DNA of 64,000 nucleotides from Ecdyonurus torrentis (Eukaryota > Arthropoda > Insecta > Ephemeroptera > Heptageniidae): the NCBI GenBank assembly GCA_949318235.1, contig OX439131.1, positions 40,455,492 through 40,519,491 on the forward strand, read 5' to 3'. Below are positions 52,791 through 64,000 of the stretch, piece after piece. Every line of letters starts with the position of its first letter. Within the stretch, counting starts at the first letter, position 1. The notes under the pieces were generated by a model, which did no database searches, was not told the origin of the DNA, and saw only the letters and a program-made list of their open reading frames with translations. The position numbers and the translations under genes are program-made.

Positions 52791-53302
52791 CTATAGAAAA
52801 ACAATTAAAACGTAGAATAAAGTTTTATGTAGTTGTAAATATAATAATATTATTATTTAATTCTATGAATATTACTTTAAATAATGCAAAATGAGATACA
52901 TAATACTTTGAATCTTATATTAATAGTAATACACAGAGAGAGAGAATATTAATTCAAATTTATCCCTTGTATTACATGTATATGCACGTTTACAAGAGAA
53001 TGAGAGAGAGAGAGAGAGGGAGAGACGAAGCAAGAGAATGATAAACAGTTTACAATCATAACCAATCATATAGTAATTACATAATAACACATTATACCAC
53101 CCATATTAATCGATTAAATAAGATTAAACTTACAAATCAGAACATAAATTGCAAATTTATAAAGAAAGAAAAATAAATGAAAATATTTTTTGTGTTAAAT
53201 ATTAATAATTTTATTTAAGAAACATGCACGACTATTTCAGCCATATTTACTTGTTCTTGACCAGAATATTACAACATAAATTTACATAATTATATTAGAA
53301 GT

Positions 53303-53305
<3 letters not shown>

Positions 53306-53337
<32 letters not shown>
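53306..53337. repeat. poly-A tract
   Basis: 32 A; similar runs lie at 52259-52283, 54402-54424 and 54918-54950. None has a recognisable retroposon body next to it. Confidence 0.9.
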
Positions 53338-53339
<2 letters not shown>

Positions 53340-53717
53340 TAATGAGGTAGCGCTACTTAAAAAGTGCAATTGATTGTTACTATAATGATAAAAATGATTA
53401 AAAATACTTTACATATTAACTTGTTACAACCGTATTAAATACCTAATTAGTTTTAACATACTTTAATTTTTTACTTTCTTAGACTTATATTTTTCAGTTT
53501 AAAAAAATACATAAAAAATATTTTTTCTTACCCTCAGAAAGAAAAAACAAACATATTATTACACTGAAGCCACTTTTTTTATATTATTCTTTACTAAGAG
53601 CTTTCATATGTAATGCGTATTTTTTTCTTTTGATGAGAAATGAGATATTTTAAATCAATAATATTTGTCTGCTTTTGTTGTTTTTATATCGCATGTTATG
53701 ATTTTATATTATAGTTG

Positions 53718-53816
<99 letters not shown>

Positions 53817-53817
53817 G
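53718..53817. repeat. (TA)n microsatellite
   Basis: About 48 units with one AATA interruption. Confidence 0.95.
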
Positions 53818-54918
53818 ATATATCATATGAAAGTGGGGTATATTGTATAGAATAATCCTTATTATCTTTATCCATTCATCTCAAATGCCGCATGAACAAT
53901 AACACGAATAAATAAAAATTCTTGCTCTGTTGGCCATATTATTGCGCAAAAAGAATAGTTAGGCATTTATTTCCTAGTCAATGATCTCATAACAAAAGTT
54001 GTTTAACCCTTTTTTTTTTTTTTTTTTTTTTCATATTATTTAACCTACCGATATTTATTTTTTTACATTATTTTTAATGACTGAAAACAATGATGACAAA
54101 ATGCAATTATGCGCAATGGTATTAAAAGATGTTAATTTTTTTTTACTATAGAAAGTAATGCTATATAGCATTAACCAAAACACTATTAGTGTATACAGAT
54201 GTATGGTGTTATGGTTATATTTTTATAAAAAAAAAATGCTATCAGTGTATATACTAAAACAATATGGTTAAAAAGAATAATGATTTATATGACTACAATT
54301 TTGTTACACAAATGTCAAATGTTACAAATGTGACTCGCGTGTTGATAGGAGTGAACTTAGGATTTTTTTTAACCAAGTTAACAGCATTGTAACTAAATTG
54401 AAAAAAAAAAAAAAAAAAAAAAAACTAGAAGTTTAATTTAATAACTTTCAAATTTTTAATAAAGAAACCCATTTATTTATATTGCTTTTCTACTTAAAAA
54501 AATATTAAATGTATTGACGTGATAAAATTGATATAAATTTGTGTGCTATATAAGCCACGTGCAGAAAAGTTATTACTGTGATGTGTGCACATGTAGTATG
54601 TAATTTTTATATAGTTAAACATCTCTTATTACTGCAGTTAAATACATCTGTTCTCTGACGTAATAACTTCTTCACTTTTTTACTTTATAGTATAACGAAG
54701 ATGCTTTGGTTTGTGTAAACACACATAATATAAGAAAACTCTGCATTTGGTTAATTATATAGAAACCTCTAATTAAAACTTATCTATGTATGTGGTTTTA
54801 TATTTAAAACGTATGTCTCATTATAACTTATCTAACAAAATAGAAATTTTCAAGGTTTTATATGTCAGTGAACTAGATATTTTTATGTGCAACATTTATC
54901 AATAGAATCTTTGAATTG

Positions 54919-54952
<34 letters not shown>

Positions 54953-55796
54953 AAGTGCTTTTATTCTATTGAAACACGTAAAAATTGTATTTGTATTCAT
55001 TTATTTTCTTTATGATTACCAACAACTTTTCTTTTGAAATTCAAATATAATAATTATAGTCTGGCTGGTTTTAAATTACTTTTTTTATATAAATAATATA
55101 CAAAAGGATAATGTTATTCATTGTAATTGAAATGTAATAAAGTTGACTGTATATGTTCGATTAAAGGTTATTGGTAAATCCAAGGTCAAATAGTAATAAT
55201 AATAACATTAATTTTGTTGTTTATGACTAATTAATTATTATGAATAATTTAATAGCTTCATTATTTAATATTAAATAATACTATCATAATATTAAACTAT
55301 AGACTTTCAATATAAATATATTGTGTGTTATACGTATCTCGCAATGTATAATATTGTAAATTTGTACACAAAATTACTAAATTTGTATCAACCTTATAGA
55401 TAGAATCGAAACGTATGTGACCAAATTACAAATTTAGGATCAAATGGAATCAATAGTCTATATATTACTCGCTATACATACTTAAACATTTATACTTAGT
55501 TTTATATATTCTTTTTAAAAAGAGAATATAATATATATTTTTTGTTTATTCCTAGTGAAAGAAACTTATATTTTATTTATATTTGCGGAAATATTTAATT
55601 ATTATTAGTAGTTACCAAATTTACATACTTCAATTAAATATGTTATTGAATATTTTGCATATATTTATTTAGAGTTTTTTTTTTTTTTTTAGTTGTAAAA
55701 AAAAGCGAGAATGCTGAGTGAGAGCTATTGTAAGCGTCATCAACAGACACCAGACGTGCTTATAGAGTTCAGATCATTCAGTGCTTTAATAATAAC

Positions 55797-55901
<105 letters not shown>

Positions 55902-56576
55902 TGCTGTGCTGTATAATGTCAAATAAAACGCAATTAGTTGCTCGCTTCACGCTGCATGTGGGCATAAGCACAAATTTATTGTCATTGTTATTATTTGACA
56001 AAAGGTTAATACGAATCTGTGAATGTAATATTATTTAATGTTACATTGTAAATCCTATGGTAAAACTATAATAAATCTTGATTAATTTTCAAAATCAAAA
56101 TATTATTCCTAGAATTCTCTTTATTGTAAGTATATAGGTTCTGTATATATATGAGGAAAGTAAATCCAACAGAGGGAAAACATTTTCCCACTATTACAGT
56201 TATAATTTTATTCATAATTATTTTTATAACTTTTTCTGCTTTTATAATATACAGTTAAATTTTAAACTTAATCAACGAAAATTTTAAACTAACATTTTAA
56301 GAAGTTAATCCTTAAACAAATGTTATTTGAAAGATTAAATTATCTAAAACTTTGTATAAATTATAAAAAAGGGGAATTTTAAATACTTCTGCTCTTTTTT
56401 ATTGTATATTTTTTCTTAAATCTCACTTCCTCATTCGCGTCAGTGATTGTCAAGGGAACTAAAAAGTACGGTGTCAAGAAAGAAAAAAAAAGTTGTCATA
56501 AAACGGGTTCTTTTTTGACAAGAAAATGTGTGAAACATATATAGTATAAAATATATATATATATAGAAGATGTTAC

Positions 56577-56727
56577 CTGTCCAAGGAAGTTTCTTCATAA
56601 ATTGGTCTGGGTGGTTGAGGTGGCACGGCAAGGGAAGGTGAACCAAAAGAATTTTCAAAGAAAGCTCTTCCTCTTCGTAATGGACTCATCTTGAGAGATT
56701 GACGAAACGACTGGCGAGCTCGTCCCA
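56577..56727 (-). CDS. Internal coding exon of the large minus-strand gene (most upstream exon seen)
   Basis: The exon is 151 nt. It starts in phase 1 after a T-rich tract ending in GTGACAG and ends in phase 2 at the donor ACAG|GTAACA. It encodes 49 full codons: a basic start (GRARQSFRQSLKMSPLRRGR), then FFENSFGSPSLAVPPQPPRP and IYEETSLD. The basic and proline-rich composition matches the next exon, 45612-45378, and the split codon AG+G gives Arg at the junction. The start phase implies at least one more coding exon upstream. I found no convincing one in the last 7 kb of the window, so it probably lies outside. No domain is recognised. Confidence 0.8.
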
Positions 56728-57329
56728 CTGTCACAAAATAACAAATGTCACACGTCAATTATAGACAAGAAAAAGAAAGAAATAAAAAAAAAATGATGAA
56801 AGAGAGAAAAGAGGAAAATATAAAAAGGGATTTACTAAAGCTTCAAACATCATCTTGTACTTTAAAGTAAGAGTCTTCACAAGTTTGAAAGCTTATATTA
56901 ATAAAATTCAAGTTACATTATAATTATACAACACTAGTATTTATGTTAAAAATAATGTGATAAATGGTACAAAATATTAGCTGAAAACTATAAAAATATC
57001 TAAGTTTATATAATTACGTACAAATTACGCATTGAAATATAAAGGAAAATATACGTAAGTGTGATAAGTTACCTAATTTATTATAGAATGGAAATGATAG
57101 TATCAATAACAGATCGTTTGCAATGTAATTATTAAGACGTAAAAATCAATATCAAAACCTATTTATTTCACTTTCCTTTTATTCAGACATTCTTTTAAGT
57201 AAACTCTGAATGCCAAAAATACAGAATGGAAAGAAATTTGGTTAGCCAAGTTGGCAAATATCTTTATTCTTCACCATTTCTATTATCTTATTTATTGAAA
57301 TGTCACGAGAAATAAAAGAATCAATGTAT

Positions 57330-57330
57330 G

Positions 57331-57398
<68 letters not shown>
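57330..57398. repeat. (TA)n microsatellite
   Basis: TA run preceded by TGTA repeats. Confidence 0.95.
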
Positions 57399-57401
<3 letters not shown>

Positions 57402-58079
57402 ATAAACATTCCAAAGCTCTAAGTTTGGAATAAGGAATTCTGATGTTGACGAGAAATTAGCGTTTAAGGCAAAGAATGAAATCTAAGAAGCTCTCTATAA
57501 ATAAAATAAATAATATATAAATGTTGAAACAACATTTTTTTTGTTCATGTATTTATGCGCTTTATATTTTTTTATATATAAGAAATATTGATCAGCTTAT
57601 TGTTTCAATACAATTTTATATTGGCTTATACAAAAAAATATATATGTTTGATATATTTCCTTTAAATTTTGGCAGTTTAACAAAGAAAAGACATTGCAAT
57701 GTCAAATTGTCGTTATATTCTACTTCTATATAAAGCTACATTCATCTTATTGATAAATAAAAAATATATATATTTTTTTTATAAAACAATATAATAATTT
57801 ATAGTTATATGAAACTTTCTTTTCAGATATTGGAAAAGAAATATTAAATATTAAGTATTTGAAGGATAACAATAACTTGTTTACGTAAACTGCTACTTTC
57901 GTATTACTTCGAATTTAACTACTCATTGAAGTTTTAAATTTTGTTTTTTGTTTTTAGACTATCCATTGTATGGCTGCTGCAGTAAAAAATGTTTTTTAGC
58001 CCTGACCTCAACTTCTGCTTATGATTAGCATTCAACGAGTAGCAAGCTAATTATAAATTAGCTATTATTAAATGTAAAA

Positions 58080-58215
58080 GTAGCACCAATTGTGCATATA
58101 GTATGTAAGTGCTTTGACTTTTTCTGTCTGTTAATTAACCTTGACGAATACGATGTATGTTGTATACGATTGAAGGAAAGAGAGAAATAAAGAAATTTTG
58201 AATTTTGAATTTTAA
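58080..58215 (+). mobile_element. Possible non-LTR 3' end with TTTGAA-type tail
   Basis: AATAAAG is followed by two or three repeats of a TTTTGAA unit, preceded by a GC-richer 100-bp segment. The form fits a retrotransposon tail, but no second copy was seen in the window. Confidence 0.25.
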
Positions 58216-58654
58216 ATCTTTATATTGATGTTTGATTTAGATTATTTATAGGGGGGGGGGGGGATGGAGGATGGGATAGTTTTAAGACAGAATATTTTAG
58301 GTAGTTTTATTAAGATATTTTGTATTTGAAAAAGCATATAACATTTTTAAGTACCACAATTTTTATAATTTTCTAATAATTAAAAATATATTTCATTGCA
58401 ATTTGAAAATGACACATTGGTATTTTTTTGTATTAAAGTATTTAGGTTAGTTTTTAGGTTGTGTTATCCTATAGTTGCATAGAAAACAAAATACATCGCA
58501 AAAGCACAAATGAAATGTGTTTTTTTTTTAATTGTACCATTTTTTTTATTATTATTTATTTATTTACTTTCAGTTTTTTTCAGAAATCAATTCGAAAATT
58601 CTTTCAGTGGTCTGAATATCCTAAAATTTGATTTAGGCTTAAAGTTTACCATTG

Positions 58655-59036
58655 TTTCTGCTTGCCATATTGTTTGCCATATTGTGCTATCGTGCTACAA
58701 CAATCCCAGACCCAGTCAAGACATAGTCTTATCGACAGGTAAGGACTTTCCAATTAATGGAAAAGCACACACTGGCCGGCCACGGTCGAAGTACAAAGCC
58801 CGGCATTTGCCATGAGAGCCTAGAGAAACCGTGGAAACGTCTAAGCAGGCTGGTCGGTGCAATCACATCGATGATGCACCTCCCGAATGCTGTGCGTCGT
58901 CATGGAATGCATGTAAACATGCATCGTGTAACGTGTTGTGCTCTCATACTTCACGTACGCACCCAGCAGTGACTCGAACCAATACTCGGTGAGGAGTACA
59001 GAGTTACGAGTCAGCTGCCTTACCGTACCAGCTCGG
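58655..59036 (-). mobile_element. tRNA-derived SINE, copy 2 (decayed head)
   Basis: This is colinear with copy 1 over nearly its whole length, including the 3' hairpin (58712-58739) and the body. The B-box region is recognisable near 58973-58984, but the A-box half is damaged (ACCGTACCAGCTCGG). Several CpG-type differences from copy 1 indicate age. Apparent plus-strand ORFs across it are not genes. Confidence 0.8.
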
Positions 59037-60103
59037 TCAAAATATTTTCAGCTCGATTTCGAACATATTTTTATCAGAGATACCCAGCTTATTTTTGTAT
59101 TCTTCTAATTATTGTAAATATAATTAAGAAAAAAAGTTTATAAAATAAACATTCTACGATACAATCAAAGTAGGCTATCTAATATATTATAAATAAATAA
59201 TTTCATCTAAAATGTAAAAGTATTGGTTTTCTCTCGAGAGAAAAAAAAAGGGGGTTGAAATGTATTTTATAAATTTTATATTTCATTATTCTTGTTTTTC
59301 TTTTGCATTGAGAAAGAATTGTGTTTGCACAAATTTATGATTCTCCACATTGTTTCTTATATCATGTTATCTTGAAATGGTTGCAGATTTTTGATCGTTG
59401 TCTTGGGAAATGTTTACTCTAACAAAAAAAAAAAAAAAAAAAAAAAATACAACGCTAAGTTTGCAATTTAAGAAAGAAAAGTAATAAAAAAAAAGTTGGG
59501 ATTTTTTTTTCTTCTTCTTCTTGTATTTGTAATTCCCAAAGCTTTTTTGTTTCTCATTTCTTGAAATAGAAAACACGAGTTAAATCTAATATACTCAAGT
59601 TTTAGGATATAAATAATATAAAGAAATAACAAAAAAAGAAAGGCAATTTTTTCTCTTATATCAAATTTTCTTCCTTTTTATTGTTAGATTTCACAAAAGC
59701 TAAAAGTGATAAAAATATATCTTAATATATGCATAAAAAAATTAAAAATCTCATTATTTTTATTAAAATTACCAATAACAACGAGAAAAACTTATATTTG
59801 ATATCAAGATAGTATTAATATGTTGGTCATATGAAACTATATTTATTCTTTTACATGTGACCCTCAATTCATTATACTAATGGACATTTACAATAAAAAC
59901 TTTTCCATTTAGTAAAATATATTTAATTGCTATTTTTGTGTATCACGTTTAAAATCTATCTAAAAAAAATAAAAACAAATTTAAATTTCAATAAAGAAAT
60001 GAATTAATTAAAATTAATTAACACAAGTTTTAATTAAATTCAAACACCCACTTTAAACATTTCAAAAGCTGTAAAGAAGCAATATACTTATCATTTACAA
60101 TCA

Positions 60104-61660
60104 ATGTATCTACCAAAATTAAATGAGAAACGAGCAGTTTATATTATTAATTTATTAAGTAAGAAAAAAGGACCAGGTCATGATAATATAGGTGTTCAGG
60201 ATATTTTATTTGGTGGCGAATCATTAATTCAATATTTAATAAGATTAACAAATATGTGTATTGAAAGCTCAGTATATCCTGATAATCTAAAATTATCATT
60301 GATAAGGCCAATTTATAAAGGTGGGGATCATAAACTATATAATAATTTTAGACCAGTTGCTGTATCTGCTTTTGTTGATAAATTTATACAAAAACATATT
60401 GAATTATTATTGTCTGATTATTTAGAAGAATTCAATATTATAAATAAAAATCAATATGCCTATCAAAAAAAAAAGGGTACAGCAAAATGTCTATATGATG
60501 TTTCCAATTTTATAAATGAAGAATTAGAAAAAGGGCATCATGTTCTTTGTTTATTTGTTGATTATTCCAAAGCATTTGACACTATAGACCATGACTTATT
60601 GTTAAAAGATTTAGAAGAAATTGGAATACGAGGACCAACATTAATGTTAATTGCGAATATTATAAAAAATAGACAAGTTGCTGTCAAAATTAAAAATATT
60701 GTAAGTGAAATTAAAATAATAAAATGCGGTATAATACAAGGAGGGGTCTTAAGTGCTAAATTCTTTATAATTTATGTTAACAAAATTTTTAATTTACTAA
60801 AATATTGTAAAGCAAAAATGTTTGCCGATGATTTACTTATGATAGCGGCTCATAGTAACTTTGAAGTTGCAAATAAAATGTTACAAAATGATTTTGATTC
60901 AGTTTTGGAATGGTCGCATGATAGGAAAATATTAATTAATAGGAAAAAAACAAAAGTTATGCACATTTTTAATAAGTATACATATACTATGCAAAATATT
61001 CAATTAAGAGCTCATACTAATAAGTGTTTACATAATTTTACTTTAAATTGTAATTGTGAGGTTGTAGAACAAGTAAATAATTATAATTACTTAGGAGCTA
61101 TTATTGATCAAACATTTGATTGGGATTTGCATATTATGCAACTGTTAAATAAATTGAGATCTGCAATTTTTAAATTAAAAACAGTAAGATCATATGTGAA
61201 TGAACAGACGATGAGACAATTATATTTTTCTTTTGTACATCCACATATATTATACGGTTTATTATCTTATGGTTGTACTAAATCAGGTAAATTATGGGAA
61301 TTGAAAAAAATGCAAATAAGAATATTAAAAATTTTAAAAAAAGGAAATAAGCTAAAAAGTGATCTTGAATATTTTAAGTACTTTAAGATATTGCCAATAG
61401 AAGAAATGTTTAAATGTTCTTTTATTTGTGAAAATTATTTTGAAAATTCTCATGGTATACCGAGAACTCATATTTATAGTACCAGAACAGCAGTGACCAA
61501 TCCTTTATTTGTACCAAGAATTGTAAATAGATTCACTGAAAGGACAAAAAAATTTTTACTTCCTAAATTATGGAATCAAATTCCATCAGAATTAAAAAGT
61601 TTTGCAAATAAAAATGAAACGAAATTTAATATGAAAAAATTCTTTCTTGATAATTTATAA
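60104..61660 (+). CDS. Reverse transcriptase ORF of a non-LTR retrotransposon (5'-truncated ORF2)
   Basis: The 518-residue product is an RNA-directed DNA polymerase that would copy element RNA at a nicked target (target-primed reverse transcription). Visible motifs: KKGPGHDNIG (about 21-30, matching the family's SPGPDGI block), LIRPIYKGGDHKLYNNFRPV (66-85), block A FVDYSKAFDTIDHDLL (151-166) with catalytic Asp153, block B CGIIQGGVLSAKFF (208-221), block C MFADD (239-243) with Asp242/Asp243, block D INRKKTKVMHI, and NNYNYLGAIIDQTFDW. The C-terminal part (VNRFTERTKKFLLPKLWN) is typical of the family's end. No frameshift or stop breaks it. The upstream endonuclease is missing, so the copy is non-autonomous. 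Codons are AT-rich like the surroundings, which suggests a resident family. Confidence 0.95.
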   Translation: MYLPKLNEKRAVYIINLLSKKKGPGHDNIGVQDILFGGESLIQYLIRLTNMCIESSVYPDNLKLSLIRPIYKGGDHKLYNNFRPVAVSAFVDKFIQKHIELLLSDYLEEFNIINKNQYAYQKKKGTAKCLYDVSNFINEELEKGHHVLCLFVDYSKAFDTIDHDLLLKDLEEIGIRGPTLMLIANIIKNRQVAVKIKNIVSEIKIIKCGIIQGGVLSAKFFIIYVNKIFNLLKYCKAKMFADDLLMIAAHSNFEVANKMLQNDFDSVLEWSHDRKILINRKKTKVMHIFNKYTYTMQNIQLRAHTNKCLHNFTLNCNCEVVEQVNNYNYLGAIIDQTFDWDLHIMQLLNKLRSAIFKLKTVRSYVNEQTMRQLYFSFVHPHILYGLLSYGCTKSGKLWELKKMQIRILKILKKGNKLKSDLEYFKYFKILPIEEMFKCSFICENYFENSHGIPRTHIYSTRTAVTNPLFVPRIVNRFTERTKKFLLPKLWNQIPSELKSFANKNETKFNMKKFFLDNL

Positions 61661-61745
61661 AATGTTGAACAATTTTTTGCTGTTTGTATTGATTAATGAT
61701 GATTAATTTTTGCTTCTTGTATTATAAAAATACTTCTCTTAAACG

Positions 61746-61782
<37 letters not shown>

Positions 61783-61889
61783 TTTTTGTGTAAATACGTA
61801 CTTTATTTGCTTTTGAAATATATATAATAAAAAATATGTATATGTAGTAATATAATATAATAAGACATGATTGTGTAACAATAAATGAA

Positions 61890-61917
61890 CCAACCGATAA
61901 GGCTATGCCTTGGTTGG
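61890..61917 (+). promoter_or_regulatory. LINE 3' UTR hairpin (likely RT recognition element)
   Basis: CCAACC-GAT-AAGGC-TAT-GCCTT-GGTTGG forms two stacked stems separated by an asymmetric GAT bulge, 30-50 nt before the A tail. The relic LINE at 62.9 kb and two SINE copies hold the same fold with compensating changes. In other animals such shared 3' structures are recognised by the LINE reverse transcriptase. Confidence 0.7.
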
Positions 61918-62402
61918 ACTTTGTATATTTGTGTGTTTGAAATAATAAAAAAAAAAAAAAAAAAAAAATACTTTGTGTTTGTCTGCTAACAAATGAGATT
62001 TACAGAACATTTAAACAAAGATATTAAAGCATTTGCAACTGCATCATTAATTAATTAATATTTTAGAAACTATGGAATATGCTGACAAGAAAAGTTTGTT
62101 TTTAGTTATTTATTAAAACAAAAACAACACCTCATATAACACGCTGACTTTACAAAAATATCATGATTTATTTGATAATTTATTATCTGCAGTACAAAAT
62201 ATACAAAAACATATTTATACGCTGTGTTGAGTAGTTTTTTTTTTTTTTTTTTTTTACTTCTGCTTGATCTATTTTAGAATGAATCAATACTTTGTGATGT
62301 TTTCTTTTAACGTAATCTTCATAAAATATTATTTTCAAGAAAGTATAACATAATTGTATTTCTTTGCATTTTAAGTAATTAATTACATAATCATTAACAA
62401 AG

Positions 62403-62403
<1 letters not shown>

Positions 62404-62465
<62 letters not shown>

Positions 62466-62472
62466 CATACAT
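62404..62472. repeat. (TA)n-(CATA)n microsatellite
   Basis: TA run ending in three CATA units. Confidence 0.95.
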
Positions 62473-62599
62473 AATTAATCAATGCTAATTGCAGTCAACT
62501 GTCTTTTTCTTCTTCTTTTAAACCATCTACTTAACTGTATACGTTTGAAAGTTAATATTTAAAAGCAATTTGTATTAATATATTTTAACATGTACATGG

Positions 62600-62749
62600 G
62601 TTGTCGTGCCCAAATTTAAAAATAGATACGGTGAGAGGACACTCAGTGTTCAACTACCGCTAATTTGTAATGCCATTCCAAAATTTATCAAGGATGTGAA
62701 GGGTAAAAAAATAATTAAAAGCAATAGTAAAAAATTGGTATTTATGTAA
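62600..62749 (+). pseudogene. C-terminal relic of a second LINE ORF
   Basis: The frame VVVPKFKNRYGERTLSVQLP followed by LICNAIPKFIKDVKG, ending in TAA at 62749, aligns with the C-terminus of the intact RT ORF at 60104-61660 (VPRIVNRFTERTKKFLLPKL then WNQIPSELKSF). All RT catalytic blocks are absent, so this is a severely 5'-truncated copy. The 3' UTR and hairpin follow. Confidence 0.7.
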
Positions 62750-62960
62750 ATAATATAATTCGTTTGTTTGTTTTAAATATAGTAACAATATTTTTATATT
62801 CTTAGTTAAAAAACAAGTGAAATGTGCTGATTTTATTTAATTTACATTTTTATGCTTACTAACATTTTTATATTATGTTGATTAAGCACCCACCGATAAG
62901 AATTCATTGTCTTGGTGGGACTTATGATGTATTTATTTATTAATAATAATAATAATATTT
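62600..62960 (+). mobile_element. Severely 5'-truncated LINE with 3' hairpin and (AAT)n tail
   Basis: It includes the ORF C-terminal relic (62600-62749), a 140-bp 3' UTR, a hairpin CCCACC-GAT-AAGA...TCTT-GGTGGG (62889-62919) and a (TAA)n tail near 62939-62957. The 5' limit is uncertain. It belongs to a related but distinct family from the 60-kb element: the stems differ by paired changes, and the tail is (AAT)n rather than poly-A. Confidence 0.65.
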
Positions 62961-64000
62961 CTCATAAAAACAGTATCATTGAAAATATAGCGCGAGTTTT
63001 TAAATGGTAAAATTTATTACAATTGTGTGAACAACAATATAAATTTTGAAGTTGAATACCGTTCATATTATTACTTTCACTGTTTGCTTTAAGTTTGTAG
63101 CACACTTTTATATATAAAAAATATTTAGAAAATATATATAATGATTTATAATATAAAATATCCTATTTGATAAATAATGAATTTATGTTTCAAAGGAAAG
63201 GTTTTGCATACTAATCTAAATCGGAAATTGCACTCCTTTTCAACATTTTTTTTTTTATCATGAGCTGGATATATAATTTAACATTATATTATATAATATA
63301 TAAAATGTCAAGGAAAAAAGTGTATAATAACATTTTTATCGTTCATTCAGATTTAAAATAAATTTGTAATAACATAAAGCATGGGAGCTAAATAGAGAGA
63401 GAGAGAGAGAAGTATACTTGAACTAGTTTTAGTTACGTCACAGCAATATGCATTTATTATATGAACTTTAATAATTACATGCAACTTTGTTTTGTTATGA
63501 AATAACACGCCAGTTTATCTCACCTGTGTGATAAGGATCATTATTATGTCAAATTGAAATACAAAATAAACTTAATGCACGTCACTATTGTTATGTACAT
63601 GCTAAATTACCACACGCCAATCTCCCACAACTAAAAAAAAAAAAAAAAATACAAATTCAGAATAACAATTGAATAACAAATTACCAAGTTTTTGCAATTA
63701 ATTTTTACTGGTATTTGATTGGAAATTTATCACATTCTACTATTAATTTATGTACAAAATTGTATTTTATTTCATTATTTAAATTGATAATTAGTATTTT
63801 TTTACTTGGTTTACATGACTTATTTGCATACATTATTTTAACTATATTAAATTTATAGTACTTTTTTTTTTCATTATTTATAAAGAATTTAACGTATGTA
63901 ACAGTTTTTTTTATAAAAAAAGTTCTAAAACTGATTCGCATTATTTTTGCGTGCTAATTTTAAAATATATTTATTCCAATTTTAGATTTTTTAAAATTGA
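62961..64000. other. AT-rich DNA, nothing coding
   Basis: A minus-strand stretch near 63519-63632 has a poly-T acceptor and a CACACAG|GTGAGA donor but stops in all three frames. It could at most be an untranslated exon. Confidence 0.5.

Larger units (their letters stand above)
56728..60033. other. Upstream AT-rich region without coding exons seen
   Basis: It holds (TA)n, SINE copy 2, a possible retrotransposon tail and a polyG run near 58252. The exon that should precede 56727 (ending in phase 1) was not found here. Confidence 0.5.
60034..61970 (+). mobile_element. 5'-truncated non-LTR retrotransposon (LINE) with intact RT and 3' hairpin
   Basis: The element begins abruptly near 60034, with no endonuclease domain upstream, which is typical 5' truncation. 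It contains an intact reverse-transcriptase ORF (60104-61660), then a 3' UTR with an internal A-run (61747-61780), a hairpin at 61890-61917, and an A-rich tail ending near 61970. The frame is open without ATG from about 60036, so the annotated Met may be internal to the original ORF2. The RT motifs fit the jockey/CR1-like part of non-LTR elements, but the exact clade needs a tree. It is inserted upstream of the large gene's most 5' visible exon. Confidence 0.85.

Noticed and set aside
53525..53560. Ratchet-like site TTTCTTTCTGAGGGTAAGAA on the minus strand
   Set aside because: It has AGG|GTAAG rather than AG|GTAAG, so it does not fit the recursive site pattern.
63519..63632. Minus-strand exon with poly-T acceptor and GTGAGA donor
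   Set aside because: Stops in all three frames, and the acceptor tract is a homopolymer; at most an untranslated exon.

Overview
The window is very AT-rich, intron-dominated animal DNA, most likely from an insect or another arthropod. This rests on long AT-rich introns with GT...AG signals, dense (TA)n, (GA)n and poly-A/T microsatellites, TIR-bearing miniature transposons, and poly-A or (AAT)n-tailed non-LTR retrotransposons. No prokaryotic gene layout, rRNA, functional tRNA or CRISPR array was seen. The species cannot be named from the sequence.

The main gene lies on the minus strand and covers at least 8.4-56.7 kb. Five well-defined exons (56727-56577, 45612-45378, 43984-43774, 39587-39430, 39194-39114) join with matching intron phases (2, 0, 1, 0) into one proline/serine-rich reading frame. 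A 75-nt exon (42016-41942) and a 33-nt microexon (40051-40019) fit the same phase-1 junction without breaking the frame, and a 42-nt candidate (52790-52749) fits the phase-2 junction. A start-bearing exon at 31497-31153, and candidate start exons at 29423, 24800 and 13192, all have possible donors in phase 0, the phase in which exon 39194-39114 ends. This suggests one gene with several promoters and N-termini sharing a downstream part. A further exon at 8787-8433 is probably part of that downstream region, but a linking exon has not been found. I do not recognise the protein. It looks like a low-complexity cytoplasmic scaffold, with no enzyme domain visible in this window.

Mobile elements fill much of the rest. 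A 5'-truncated non-LTR retrotransposon at 60.0-62.0 kb keeps an intact 518-residue reverse-transcriptase ORF. A relic of a related element follows at 62.6-63.0 kb. Three copies of a tRNA-Leu/Ser-derived SINE lie at 6.7, 20.7 and 58.7 kb. Two SINE copies and both LINEs carry the same two-part hairpin near the 3' end, with compensating base changes, which points to a SINE-LINE partnership. Short inverted-repeat elements include a TTAA-flanked family (17.9, 34.2, 40.3 kb), a TA-flanked element (16.2 kb), a hAT-like element (32.4 kb), a near-perfect foldback (5.3 kb), an element with a CACGGAAAA end next to an exon (44.0 kb), an interleaved inverted repeat (35.3-36.0 kb), and a TIR-bounded element with inverted 33-bp minisatellite arrays (37.5 kb).

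Layout: 1-8.4 kb, repeats and AT-rich DNA; 8.4-8.8 kb, downstream exon; 8.8-31 kb, long intron with MITEs, GC-rich promoter-like islands and candidate first exons; 31.1-31.5 kb, start exon; 31.5-39 kb, intron with MITEs and the minisatellite element; 39-46 kb, exon cluster; 46-56.5 kb, large intron; 56.6-56.7 kb, most upstream exon seen; 57-64 kb, SINE and two LINEs.
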